Shown here piece after piece: positions 53,285 to 61,272 of a stretch of DNA of 64,000 nt (the stretch's first letter is position 1; each line of letters begins with the position of its first letter). The stretch is from the NCBI GenBank assembly GCA_964388275.1, contig CAYLZD010000013.1, positions 29,732 to 93,731 on the forward strand. The letters run 5' to 3'. The stretch is from JARYLZ01 sp964388275 (GTDB lineage: Bacteria; Bacteroidota; Ignavibacteria; SZUA-365). Made by a program: the position numbers and the translations under genes. The notes under the pieces are model-generated. The model was not told the DNA's origin. It saw nothing but the letters and a program-made list of their open reading frames with translations, and did not search any database.

Positions 53285-53310
53285 CCTGAACGAATAAACG
53301 CGAAAACAAG

Positions 53311-53338
53311 GCGGGCGGCGTTCCGATACGCCGCCCGC
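53311..53338 (+). promoter_or_regulatory. Intergenic hairpin between the two small-protein genes
   Basis: A perfect 11-bp stem, GCGGGCGGCGT (53311-53321) with its complement at 53328-53338, and a 6-base loop. No T tract follows. It may limit readthrough or protect the upstream mRNA, raising the first protein over the later ones. Confidence 0.55.
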
Positions 53339-53358
53339 AGCTACCCGAAGGTGCAGTG

Positions 53359-53718
53359 ATGATCCGTATACCGATTCTGATCCTTGCCTTTATTGCTCTG
53401 ACGGCGACGTCCTCCGCGCAATCAAAGACGGAAGATAATAAAAATCCACCGGCGGCGTCAGAGCGCGTGAAGCCGGAAGTGCGACCGGTCGGCGATGCGG
53501 TGTTTCTGGATGCCGACAGCGACGGGATAGACGACAGGGTGGAGGCGAGCCCGGGTGACAACTCCAATCAAGACACCCGTAAAGCGAGGAAGCAGCGCAG
53601 AAACAGGGCCAGAGACGTCTTTATTGACGAGGACGGCGATGGGATACACGATCAAAGATCGGAGGGCCTGGGTCTCGGAAAGTGCGGGAAGAGGCAGTTC
53701 AGAGGAGGAAGGAAATGA
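53359..53718 (+). CDS. Small secreted DxDxDG protein with RGGRK C-terminus
   Basis: About 119 residues from the ATG at 53359 (a GTG stands directly before it at 53356). Signal peptide IPILILAFIALTATSSAQ. Two acidic loops follow, VFLDADSDGIDDRVEAS and VFIDEDGDGIHDQRSEG, separated by a very basic stretch (RKARKQRRNRARD). The end is KCGKRQFRGGRK, matching the last five residues of the upstream protein; there is one Cys. The two look like diverged paralogues. The stop overlaps the start of the barrel gene (ATGA). Calcium binding is inferred from the motif only. Confidence 0.82.
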   Translation: MIRIPILILAFIALTATSSAQSKTEDNKNPPAASERVKPEVRPVGDAVFLDADSDGIDDRVEASPGDNSNQDTRKARKQRRNRARDVFIDEDGDGIHDQRSEGLGLGKCGKRQFRGGRK

Positions 53719-55037
53719 CGCCTCTCCGTCGCCGGGTTTCGGTCAATCGGTTGTGCCGTCGCCCTGCATTGAGGGCAATTTTCATATTCATGCTTCTGCC
53801 GTCCTCGGCGGAAATCCTGGCGCAACTGTCGGGCGGCATTACCCTCGGGGGCGGATATTCCGACAACGTGTTCGGGCTTTCGACCGCAACGCCGGCTTCC
53901 ATGCAGAATGCGGGCTTCTCGCTGGGGTGGTTTTCCGAGGACGATAGCTGGGCGGTGGGTTACAGCGGCGACTTTCTTCTCGTTCCGACTCTTCCGGACC
54001 GGCAATTCTCGATCCACTCGTTGTCGTCATCGGCATCGTTGCCGATTGGGCAGGAGGAGAAATCGTTGTTGTCGCTATATGCGTCGGGCACGTACAGGGC
54101 GGGGAGGGACGCGTATGCAGTCTATGACTATTCTCAGGGCTTGGTTTCGGCCCTGTTCAAACGGGAAGTCCTTCCTTCTGTCCGAATGAGAGCTGGATAC
54201 AGGGCAAAATACAAGCATTACGCCGATCTGCCGGATCTCACGCACATCGAACATTATCTCACACTGGGAGGCAACGGCGCTTTCGAAACAAAAACCGGTC
54301 TCGATCTGGAAGCGGCTCTCGGCATAAAAAATTACACGGGCACAGGAGCGGTTGCGGCGCCGGTCTCCGCGGCCCTGTCCGATAACGGCGGACTGAGTGT
54401 GGACGGCAACGGCCCGGGAGGCGGCGGACCGGGCAATGGAAGCGGCGGCGGAGGAAACGGCAACGGCGGGAAGGGATACGGCGGCGGGGGCGCCACCGGA
54501 TATCTGGAGAATGGCGGCGTGCCTCTGCTCGTCTCTCGCGAATCCTTGGCCGCCCAACTGCTATTTAGCGCCGCGCTCTCCCAATCGATCGCGGAAGGAA
54601 CAGGGCTCAGCGTCAGATACCGTCAGAGATGGAATCTCAAGGACCGGGGAACCGCGCTGATAGGGACGTGGATCGGCAGCGCGGCGGAGGACGATCTCGT
54701 TGATGATCCATACTCCTACGAGAGCAATGAAGGCGCGATTCAACTGACCCGGCTTCTGCCCTGGCGTGTGCGTCTCGGCGCAGGAGCCACCTTGCAGGCG
54801 CGCAAATATTTCTACGGCAGTTCGCTGGATCCGGAAGTTCCGTCCGCCGCGCGCTCGGATTTGAGGACGACAGCTGGCGTGTCCTTGACCAAAGATCTCG
54901 ACACCGGGTGGCGTTTGTTGACGGATATGACGGTATCATTCGAATACCAGTTTGTCCGGAATCAGTCGAACGCTTCGCCTTACGACTACTCGGCGCATTA
55001 CGGCGGCATCGATTTAGAGATAGGGATGGGATTTTAA
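53715..55037 (+). CDS. Outer-membrane beta-barrel protein with glycine-rich insert
   Basis: About 440 residues. GAGGAAGG precedes the ATG at 53715, which lies inside the stop of the previous gene. The signal peptide is long and basic at its start (PALRAIFIFMLLPSSAEILA). The mature protein shows regular amphipathic strands (GGITLGGGYSDNVFGLSTA, VKYSGDFLLVP-like units, SVRYRQRWNLKD) and ends LEIGMGF, a typical barrel end. A very Gly/Asn-rich loop lies around residues 230-275 (GGGGPGNGSGGGGNGNGG). Co-translation with the small secreted proteins suggests that it exports, anchors or receives them; this is inference. Confidence 0.83.
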   Translation: MTPLRRRVSVNRLCRRPALRAIFIFMLLPSSAEILAQLSGGITLGGGYSDNVFGLSTATPASMQNAGFSLGWFSEDDSWAVGYSGDFLLVPTLPDRQFSIHSLSSSASLPIGQEEKSLLSLYASGTYRAGRDAYAVYDYSQGLVSALFKREVLPSVRMRAGYRAKYKHYADLPDLTHIEHYLTLGGNGAFETKTGLDLEAALGIKNYTGTGAVAAPVSAALSDNGGLSVDGNGPGGGGPGNGSGGGGNGNGGKGYGGGGATGYLENGGVPLLVSRESLAAQLLFSAALSQSIAEGTGLSVRYRQRWNLKDRGTALIGTWIGSAAEDDLVDDPYSYESNEGAIQLTRLLPWRVRLGAGATLQARKYFYGSSLDPEVPSAARSDLRTTAGVSLTKDLDTGWRLLTDMTVSFEYQFVRNQSNASPYDYSAHYGGIDLEIGMGF

Positions 55038-55077
55038 TCTCCGGGCCGGCCGGCTCTTCGGCGCCCGGGCGGCCGCT

Positions 55078-55728
55078 TCATTCCTCTTGCGCTTCGTCCG
55101 GTTCGGGCGCGTGTCCGCCAAGAGCTTCCCTGATTGTGGCGGGATCGAAGCCGCGGCGGCGCAACAATGCGAAAACGCGCCGATAGCGGATCAGCTCCGG
55201 AAGAGTCACGTGTCTGTCGAGATATTTCGTCGCGATCGACATTGCGGTTTTAAGTTCCGCGCCATGCCCGAATACGTCGTCGAGCGCCCCGGAGGCCACG
55301 CTCGGAGATACGCCTTTCGCGCGCAATTCCATCTCCAGCATGCGGCGGGATCTGGGCCGGAATGCCATCCGGTCCTTAATGAAGGCAATGGCGAATGCCG
55401 CGTCATCGATCAAGCCGGCCCGCAGGTATGCTTCGACGGCTTCGTCAACCGCTTCGGGCGGAAAACCCTTTCCACGCAGTCGGTCGCGTATTTCCTTCCC
55501 TGAATACGGCCTGCGGGCGAGCAGGCGGTCGGCGGCGATTTTTGCTTCGAGGACGGAATTTGCGCTTTCGAGGCGCTTGCGCAGCTCGTCGGTGAATTCC
55601 ATGCCCTTGCACAACGAGAAACGGAAGGCGATCTCTTCGCAGAGCCCCAGCGCAAACTCGTCGTCCACGAAAACGGATACCCGAGCGGCGTGCCGCTTCT
55701 GTCTCTCTATTCTCGTGATTCGAGGCAT
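55078..55728 (-). CDS. recX: Regulatory protein RecX
   Basis: 216 residues with the three-helix repeats of RecX: LLARRPYSGKEIRDRLRGKG, AYLRAGLIDDAAFAIAFIKD, RSRRMLEMELRAKGVS and LLRRRGFDPATIREAL. RecX binds and modulates RecA filaments. In many bacteria it follows recA directly; here two DUF4249 genes lie between them on the same strand, so it may still be in one transcript. It converges with the barrel-protein gene. Confidence 0.93.
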   Translation of the reverse strand: MPRITRIERQKRHAARVSVFVDDEFALGLCEEIAFRFSLCKGMEFTDELRKRLESANSVLEAKIAADRLLARRPYSGKEIRDRLRGKGFPPEAVDEAVEAYLRAGLIDDAAFAIAFIKDRMAFRPRSRRMLEMELRAKGVSPSVASGALDDVFGHGAELKTAMSIATKYLDRHVTLPELIRYRRVFALLRRRGFDPATIREALGGHAPEPDEAQEE

Positions 55729-55753
55729 TGCGTCAACGCCTCAAGAGCCAATT

Positions 55754-56710
55754 CTATTTTTCAATCAGGATGGAGACGTAAGGCTTGTTCAGCGAATCGG
55801 GGACAATAGCTCCGAATACACCGACACCGCCTCGCACATTGGTGACGTCCGGGCGGTCCTGCCTCACCGATACCGGATCATCGAAACCCCGCACCGTCTG
55901 AAAATAGCCGTAAATGAATGTGTCCATCGAATACCCTGTTCCTACCAGACGGATGTTCGTCGCATTCTCCCTGTCTTCCAGGCGGCTTTTCATGATCGCG
56001 ATAAGTTCGGCCGAGAAGGACTGGCTTGCATCGCGGCCCGGTTTCGAAAAAATGGTGTCGTTCGTCAGCCGGTCGATGCGCACCGGCACTTCCATCCGCA
56101 CGCTCGTTTTGCTTCCTCCGACATTTTTCTCGCCGGAAACCCAGAGCCGGAAATAAAATCCCTTGGGAGGCGCTACGGTACTGATGGCGCCCGCGACCAG
56201 CTCCACGGTGTTTTTTCCCATGGACAAGACAGGCGGTATGAGGTCGATATATGGTTTGCTCGGTACTCGGACCTCCGCCGTAACGGCGGGCAGGCCGGGA
56301 ACATTCACCGACAACCTGTAAGAGCCGCCTTCATCCGGTTTGAAAGAGGTGGATATCCATACCTTCTTCAGGACGCCCTGTCCGGCATCTATTAATGTGT
56401 CTCTGAACACCCAGGACGTCTGCTGATTGCGGTCCAGCCGATCCACGCGGACGGCGGCAGAGTCGACCGGCCGTCCCTGCCCGCCCGACTCGGTCGTTTC
56501 AGCGTCGTAGGTGGTTTCAATTCTCACAATCTGATGAGGCGCCGACGGATCCAGCACGCAGAACACCGCGAGGCGTTCATTGAATTCATCTCTCGGGGTG
56601 AAACTGTTTTCGCAGCCCTGATTTGCGAACAACAGCGGGATTATCGCAGCCATGAGAAAAAGTACCGTTCTCACCGCTCCGCCGGTCCGCGGCGCCCGTT
56701 GTTCATTCAT
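55754..56710 (-). CDS. DUF4249 family outer-membrane lipoprotein
   Basis: About 318 residues from the ATG at 56710; an ATG at 56731 (MKKKKCHM) is equally possible. Lipoprotein signal VLFLMAAIIPLLFANQGCEN. The DUF4249 body is beta-rich: LAVFCVLDPSAPHQIVRIET, YRLSVNVPGLPAVTAEVRVP, ending in the family's RQDRPDVTNVRGGVGVFGAI. These lipoproteins usually sit beside a TonB-dependent receptor with a carboxypeptidase-like N-terminus. A paralogue lies just upstream (115 bp), and such a receptor lies 4.5 kb further up the same strand. Function unknown. Confidence 0.9.
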   Translation of the reverse strand: MNEQRAPRTGGAVRTVLFLMAAIIPLLFANQGCENSFTPRDEFNERLAVFCVLDPSAPHQIVRIETTYDAETTESGGQGRPVDSAAVRVDRLDRNQQTSWVFRDTLIDAGQGVLKKVWISTSFKPDEGGSYRLSVNVPGLPAVTAEVRVPSKPYIDLIPPVLSMGKNTVELVAGAISTVAPPKGFYFRLWVSGEKNVGGSKTSVRMEVPVRIDRLTNDTIFSKPGRDASQSFSAELIAIMKSRLEDRENATNIRLVGTGYSMDTFIYGYFQTVRGFDDPVSVRQDRPDVTNVRGGVGVFGAIVPDSLNKPYVSILIEK

Positions 56711-56825
56711 ATGGCATTTCTTTTTCTTCATGGATTCGCATCGAATATGCAGAACTACAAAGATGCTCAAATCCTGAAAAAAAATGAAATTCCGCAGCTG
56801 TGTCGGCAGGTCCGGCAACCGCGTT

Positions 56826-57737
56826 TCATCTCATGTAGACATTGTAATTGAACCGGGCTGAATCGGGTATCACGGCGCCGAAAAGTCCGAGTCCGCCTTC
56901 GATGAAACTGATGTTGGGCCTGTCGATGCGCATCGACAGGGGATCTTCGAAACCTTGAGCCGTCTTGTACCAAGCGTAGAAGCTCTGATCCAGCGCATAG
57001 GCCTGGACGAGCAGTTGTTTCACGAAGATGGCGGAATCGCCGTTTAACAGTTCGTCGTGGGCTTGCCTGATGAACGACTTGACGAACTTGGCTTCCCTGT
57101 CGCGCGCGGGCGACGGATAGCGCCACTCGCCGCTCTCGAAGTCGATATGCGCAGGCACTTCTTTGCGGCGTTCCAGCCCGCCCTGTACCGGTCGCACGAC
57201 AATCCACAGGCGATAGTAATATCCATACGGCGGATGAATCATGCTCGTGACGCCTGGTTGTACGGTCAATGTCGCGCTGGTGTCGGCGGAACCCTGGAAG
57301 AGTATGGCCGGAAAAAGCCGGCCCGGCGCCTGCAAGCCGACGGATATCGAATCGACATCCGGAACCTGTACCGCCAGATTGTACGCGCGGTCCGCTTGAG
57401 GCCGCAGATCCCTGGAAATCCATATGCGTTCGCTGTGTCCGTTCGCGAGTGTGACCAGGGTGTCCCGGAACGCGTATTTGCGTCCCCCGTCCGACACGAT
57501 CACAGAAGCGGCGGCTATTTCCCTGGGTGTCAACGGCTCCGGAGGCGTTGCGATTTCAGCATCGTACGAACGCGCCAGTCGAACCACCTGCACTTCGGCG
57601 GACGGGTCCAGCACGCACAGCGTGACGAGGCTGGGGACGAATTCGGCTTTGGGAGAGAAGCCGCTGTCGCAGCCGGCGAGCAAGGCAATGAGCCCCATGA
57701 CGGCCCAGTCGAACTGCAGGCGTTTGCTTCTGGTCAT
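56826..57737 (-). CDS. DUF4249 family outer-membrane lipoprotein
   Basis: About 303 residues from the ATG at 57737 (MTRSKRLQFDWAVMGLI); the frame extends upstream only into the recA 3' end. Lipoprotein signal MGLIALLAGCDSG. It parallels the downstream copy: VTLCVLDPSAEVQVVRLARS, YNLAVQVPDVDSISVGLQAP, MRIDRPNISFIEGGLGLFGA. The pair is an ancient tandem duplication by the level of divergence. It starts 44 bp after recA on the same strand. Confidence 0.9.
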   Translation of the reverse strand: MTRSKRLQFDWAVMGLIALLAGCDSGFSPKAEFVPSLVTLCVLDPSAEVQVVRLARSYDAEIATPPEPLTPREIAAASVIVSDGGRKYAFRDTLVTLANGHSERIWISRDLRPQADRAYNLAVQVPDVDSISVGLQAPGRLFPAILFQGSADTSATLTVQPGVTSMIHPPYGYYYRLWIVVRPVQGGLERRKEVPAHIDFESGEWRYPSPARDREAKFVKSFIRQAHDELLNGDSAIFVKQLLVQAYALDQSFYAWYKTAQGFEDPLSMRIDRPNISFIEGGLGLFGAVIPDSARFNYNVYMR

Positions 57738-57780
57738 CTCGCTGTGATTTATTCGGGGCGCTCGAATGCCGTCCTTCCGT

Positions 57781-58851
57781 TCAGCGTGCTTTCCTGCGGC
57801 CGCCCGGGGAATCCGTCTCCGCGGCGCCGTTCTGTTCATCCTGGCCCGCCGCCGCTATACCGAGAGTATCCTTGACCTTCGACTCTATGCGAGCCAGCAG
57901 CTCGGGAGTCTCAAGAAGCACTTTCCGCACGCCTTCCCTGCCCTGGCCGAGGCGCTCGTTTTCGTAGGAAAACCAGGATCCGCTCTTCTGTATCACGCCG
58001 GCTTCCACTCCGACATCCAGGAGGTCGCCGATGCGGGATATCCCCTCGTTGTACAGGATGTCGAATTCGGATTCTCTGAACGGCGGGGCGAGCTTGTTCT
58101 TGACGACCTTGACCTTGACGCGGTTGCCGATGATGCTGCCCGTGCCGTCCTTGATCACGTCCTTTCTGCGTATGTCGAGCCGTATCGACGCGTAGAACTT
58201 CAGCGCGTTGCCGCCGGTCGTGGTTTCCGGATTCCCGAAGACTATTCCGATTTTCGACCGGAGTTGATTGGTGAAGATGACCGTGGTTTTGCTTTTGCTG
58301 ATCGCGGAGGTGAGCTTGCGCAGGGCTTGCGACATGAGTCGCGCCTGGGTTCCCATCGTGGGATCCCCCATCTCGCCTTCTATTTCCGCTTTCGGCACCA
58401 GAGCCGCGACGGAGTCGATAACGACCACGTCCAGCGCGTTGCTGCGCACCAGCGTCTCCACAATTTCCAGCGCCTGCTCGCCGTTTTCTGGCTGCGAAAC
58501 CAGCAGGTTGGCGACATCCACGCCTATTTTTCGCGCGTAACCGATATCCAGGGCGTGTTCGGCATCGACGAAGGCCGCCATTCCGTCGCGCCTCTGGGCT
58601 TCCGCCACTATGTGCAGGCAGATCGTGGTTTTTCCGGAGGATTCCGGGCCGTAAATCTCGACGATGCGGCCTCTCGGTACGCCGCCTATGCCGAGAGCCG
58701 CGTCGAGAGAAATGGATCCCGAGGAAATGAAATCGACCTTCGTGATGACGCCGTCGCCCATGCGCATTATCGCGCCCTTGCCGAACGCTTTTTCTATTTG
58801 TTCGACCGCCAGTCCGAGAGCTCTGAGTTTTCCGTCTTTTTCTTCAGTCAT
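57781..58851 (-). CDS. recA: Recombinase RecA
   Basis: 356 residues, usual length. Walker A GPESSGKTT; VDAEHALD; VIDSVAALVPKAEIEGEMGD; loop L2 region FTNQLRSKIGIVFGNPETTT GGNALKFYAS; C-terminal domain with Lys/Arg-rich tail SPGGRRKAR. It forms filaments on single-stranded DNA for recombination and SOS signalling. Only 39 bp separate it from thpR upstream, and no LexA-like box is visible there, so it may be transcribed from further upstream. Confidence 0.98.
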   Translation of the reverse strand: MTEEKDGKLRALGLAVEQIEKAFGKGAIMRMGDGVITKVDFISSGSISLDAALGIGGVPRGRIVEIYGPESSGKTTICLHIVAEAQRRDGMAAFVDAEHALDIGYARKIGVDVANLLVSQPENGEQALEIVETLVRSNALDVVVIDSVAALVPKAEIEGEMGDPTMGTQARLMSQALRKLTSAISKSKTTVIFTNQLRSKIGIVFGNPETTTGGNALKFYASIRLDIRRKDVIKDGTGSIIGNRVKVKVVKNKLAPPFRESEFDILYNEGISRIGDLLDVGVEAGVIQKSGSWFSYENERLGQGREGVRKVLLETPELLARIESKVKDTLGIAAAGQDEQNGAAETDSPGGRRKAR

Positions 58852-58890
58852 GGGTGTTCCCGTGAAGTGTAAGTAATGGTCTTCTGGATA

Positions 58891-59475
58891 TCAGTGTGAT
58901 GTATCGAGATCGATGCGAGCCAACTCGCTATGGATGGCGCCGGCCGGGGTCAGCCTGCTTTCCATTACGCGCACCGAATTGAAAGACACCGGTACGGCGG
59001 AAAAGCTACACGCGGCGATGTCGTTTTCCAAATTGGATATGTTCGAATTCTCCTTCACGCGTCCAATCGTGAAATGTGGTCTGAAAGGATTGCGCTCGCG
59101 CGGGACGCCCTGCCCTGCCCACGCTTCTTCGGATGCCGACTGTATCCTTGTCAACGCCCCGGCCGGCCGCGAGAAACCCAGCCAGATGATGCGCGGCCGC
59201 CGGAAATTCGGGAAAGCGCCCACGGTATCGATGATTCCGCCGAAGCCGGCGAGATTACCGATGCGCTCGCGCAGCGCGTCCGCCGCCTCCAGCGCACGCT
59301 CGCGCGGAACATCTCCGGCGAATTTCATGGTTATGTGCATCTGTCCGGGGCGTTCCCAGCGTATGCTTCCGTTGCGGCCGCGCAGACGGCTCACGAATCC
59401 GGCCATGGCTTCGAGGGCTTCTCCGTCGGGATAGACGGCGACGAAACAACGGATTGTGTCGGGAGTTTTTTTCAT
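58891..59475 (-). CDS. thpR: RNA 2',3'-cyclic phosphodiesterase
   Basis: 194 residues of the 2H phosphoesterase superfamily. The two catalytic HxTx motifs are HITM in GQMHITMKFAGDVP and HFTI in FRPHFTIGRVKE, correctly spaced. RCFVAVYPDGEA opens the fold. The enzyme opens 2',3'-cyclic phosphates to 2'-phosphates. It lies between the Sua5-type gene (33 bp) and recA (39 bp) in a tight same-strand run. Confidence 0.93.
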   Translation of the reverse strand: MKKTPDTIRCFVAVYPDGEALEAMAGFVSRLRGRNGSIRWERPGQMHITMKFAGDVPRERALEAADALRERIGNLAGFGGIIDTVGAFPNFRRPRIIWLGFSRPAGALTRIQSASEEAWAGQGVPRERNPFRPHFTIGRVKENSNISNLENDIAACSFSAVPVSFNSVRVMESRLTPAGAIHSELARIDLDTSH

Positions 59476-59508
59476 GCTGCCTTTGCTTCAATGCGTTGAA
59501 ATTCGATC

Positions 59509-60555
59509 CTAAGCTATAACCTTGTGCGCGGCCTTTTTCAGGCGGTTCATTACCGCCATGCCGAGTCCTTCTTCTTTTATGCCGGGTGCGGCCATCATGT
59601 CCAGTCGGGCCGCGTCCAGCGTTCGGAGACCACGGTACATTTCACGCGCGTAATCGACGGAAGTTCCCGCTCCGAGGGAAAAAAATGCGTCGCATGGCAG
59701 ATCCTTGAGATCGGCGGGCGCCATGAGGCCGACTCGCAGTCCTCTTTTCCGGTTGCGCAGCACTTCCATGAGCAGATGCTCCATGCGCACGCTCGCCTCC
59801 TTTCTCCACAGCACGAGCGTCAGCGGAGTTTCGGGGGCGTAGTGGGCGTATTTCATTCCGGGCGATGCGGGCCTCACCGCATTGGGTCGCGCGATGCTTG
59901 TTCGAGTTCCCGTGACCGCGGCGATTTCTTCGGGTCCTATCGCTCCCGGCCGGAGAATCACCGGGTGTTTTCCGCTCAGGTCGAGCACTGTGGACTCGAT
60001 GCCGATTTTGCAGGGGCCGCCGTCCAGCAGCAGTGGGATAGCCCCGCCCAGGTCGGCAAGCACGTGTTCGGCTCTGGTCGGACTCGGACGGCCCGAAAGG
60101 TTGGCGGAGGGGGCGGCTACCGGGACGCCGGCGGCTTTGAGAAATGCGCCGCCGAGCGGATGATCGGGCGCCCGGACTGCGACGGTGGGCAGACCGGCCG
60201 TAACGGAGTCGAACACCGCGGCATTGCGCCTGAACACGAGCGTCAAAGGGCCTGGCCAGAAACGCTCGGCAAGCTCTTCGAAATGAGGCGGGAGTCGCTG
60301 TGCCAGCATTTCCGCCTGTTCGGCACGAGCCACGTGCACGATCAGAGGGTTGTCGCCCGGTCTTCCCTTCACGCGGAAAAGCGCCCGCAAGGCGCTTTCG
60401 TTGAAGATATTGGCGCCGAGGCCATACACGGTCTCAGTGGGAAACGCGACCAGCTCTCCTCCCTGAATCAGTCGAGCCGCTTCGGCGGCTATGCTCCGCC
60501 GCGATGTTTCGCGCGACGGTTTAAGGACCACGGTATCGTAAACTTTTTCCATCAT
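59509..60555 (-). CDS. L-threonylcarbamoyladenylate synthase (Sua5 type)
   Basis: 348 residues, long form. The YrdC domain (residues about 15-205) has GGELVAFPTETVYGLGANIF, RVKGRPGDNPLIVHV, RFWPGPLTLVF and VAAPSANLSGRPSPT. A Sua5 C-terminal domain follows (about 230-348; SPGMKYAHYAPETPLTLV). It makes threonylcarbamoyl-AMP for the t6A37 modification of tRNA. The start overlaps the stop of the unknown upstream gene (ATGA). Confidence 0.95.
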   Translation of the reverse strand: MMEKVYDTVVLKPSRETSRRSIAAEAARLIQGGELVAFPTETVYGLGANIFNESALRALFRVKGRPGDNPLIVHVARAEQAEMLAQRLPPHFEELAERFWPGPLTLVFRRNAAVFDSVTAGLPTVAVRAPDHPLGGAFLKAAGVPVAAPSANLSGRPSPTRAEHVLADLGGAIPLLLDGGPCKIGIESTVLDLSGKHPVILRPGAIGPEEIAAVTGTRTSIARPNAVRPASPGMKYAHYAPETPLTLVLWRKEASVRMEHLLMEVLRNRKRGLRVGLMAPADLKDLPCDAFFSLGAGTSVDYAREMYRGLRTLDAARLDMMAAPGIKEEGLGMAVMNRLKKAAHKVIA

Positions 60556-61211
60556 TCCTGCTGATCCGGGAACAGGGATATCTGGCCGCGTCCGGATTTC
60601 GATCCGGCTTTGCGGCGCTCCGTTCCGGCGGGCGCGCCGGATTCCTCGCGAGGTTCCGGCGCGAGTTCCTCGCGCAGCACATCCATCGCCGTGCTTATGA
60701 GCCCCCGGATCTCACGCACAGTATGCGGCACTCCTTCGCGCGCGTCCTGGGCCAGATCAGCCGCCACGAGAGAAAACGCCCTTGCGGTGATCAGGGCGTC
60801 GGTGAGGTCCTTCGCCGTATGATAATCGAACCGCACTCCGAATTGCAGGGCATTGCCCTCGTGAAAGAACGCCTTGATACCGAAGTGCGCTCCCGCGGCC
60901 GCGAGTTGATCCCAGCCCACGAACAGCCGCAGGAACATATCCTCCACGGCCCATCCGTGTTCGCCGTTGCGGATCGTTATTTCCTCCCTGAAACCCTCCT
61001 TCAGAAGCCGCGCAGGCAACGGCGGCAATTCTTCGAAAATGCCGAGCATCGCCGCATCCTCGTTCTTCTCGAAGCGGACTCTCTGCGCGGTTTTTCCCGT
61101 CACACGGTAATGAGAGTTCGCGTCGGTTGCATACACATGCCATTTGCCGTCGGCCTCCAGGCGGCCGGCGGCGCGGGATAGGCGGGAAAGATGTATCTGT
61201 TGGTACTTCAT
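60552..61211 (-). CDS. Unknown protein ending in a sliding-clamp-binding motif
   Basis: 219 residues, no signal peptide, no family recognised. Residues 1-165 are a folded alpha/beta region (WHVYATDANSHYRVTGKTAQ, FLRLFVGWDQLAAAGAHFGI, FHEGNALQFGVRFDYHTAKD). Residues about 166-205 are charged and probably disordered. The end is GQISLFPDQQE. QISLF matches the beta-clamp pentapeptide QL(S/D)LF, which in DnaE, DinB, MutS and others is likewise placed on a flexible tail. Coupling to the Sua5-type gene and closeness to recA suggest, but do not prove, a role in DNA replication or repair. Confidence 0.8.
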   Translation of the reverse strand: MKYQQIHLSRLSRAAGRLEADGKWHVYATDANSHYRVTGKTAQRVRFEKNEDAAMLGIFEELPPLPARLLKEGFREEITIRNGEHGWAVEDMFLRLFVGWDQLAAAGAHFGIKAFFHEGNALQFGVRFDYHTAKDLTDALITARAFSLVAADLAQDAREGVPHTVREIRGLISTAMDVLREELAPEPREESGAPAGTERRKAGSKSGRGQISLFPDQQE

Positions 61212-61272
61212 TTTATCGACGCGCGGAGCGCATCAAAAAATGTAGCGAATTCCCCGCCGAAAACCAGAACGG

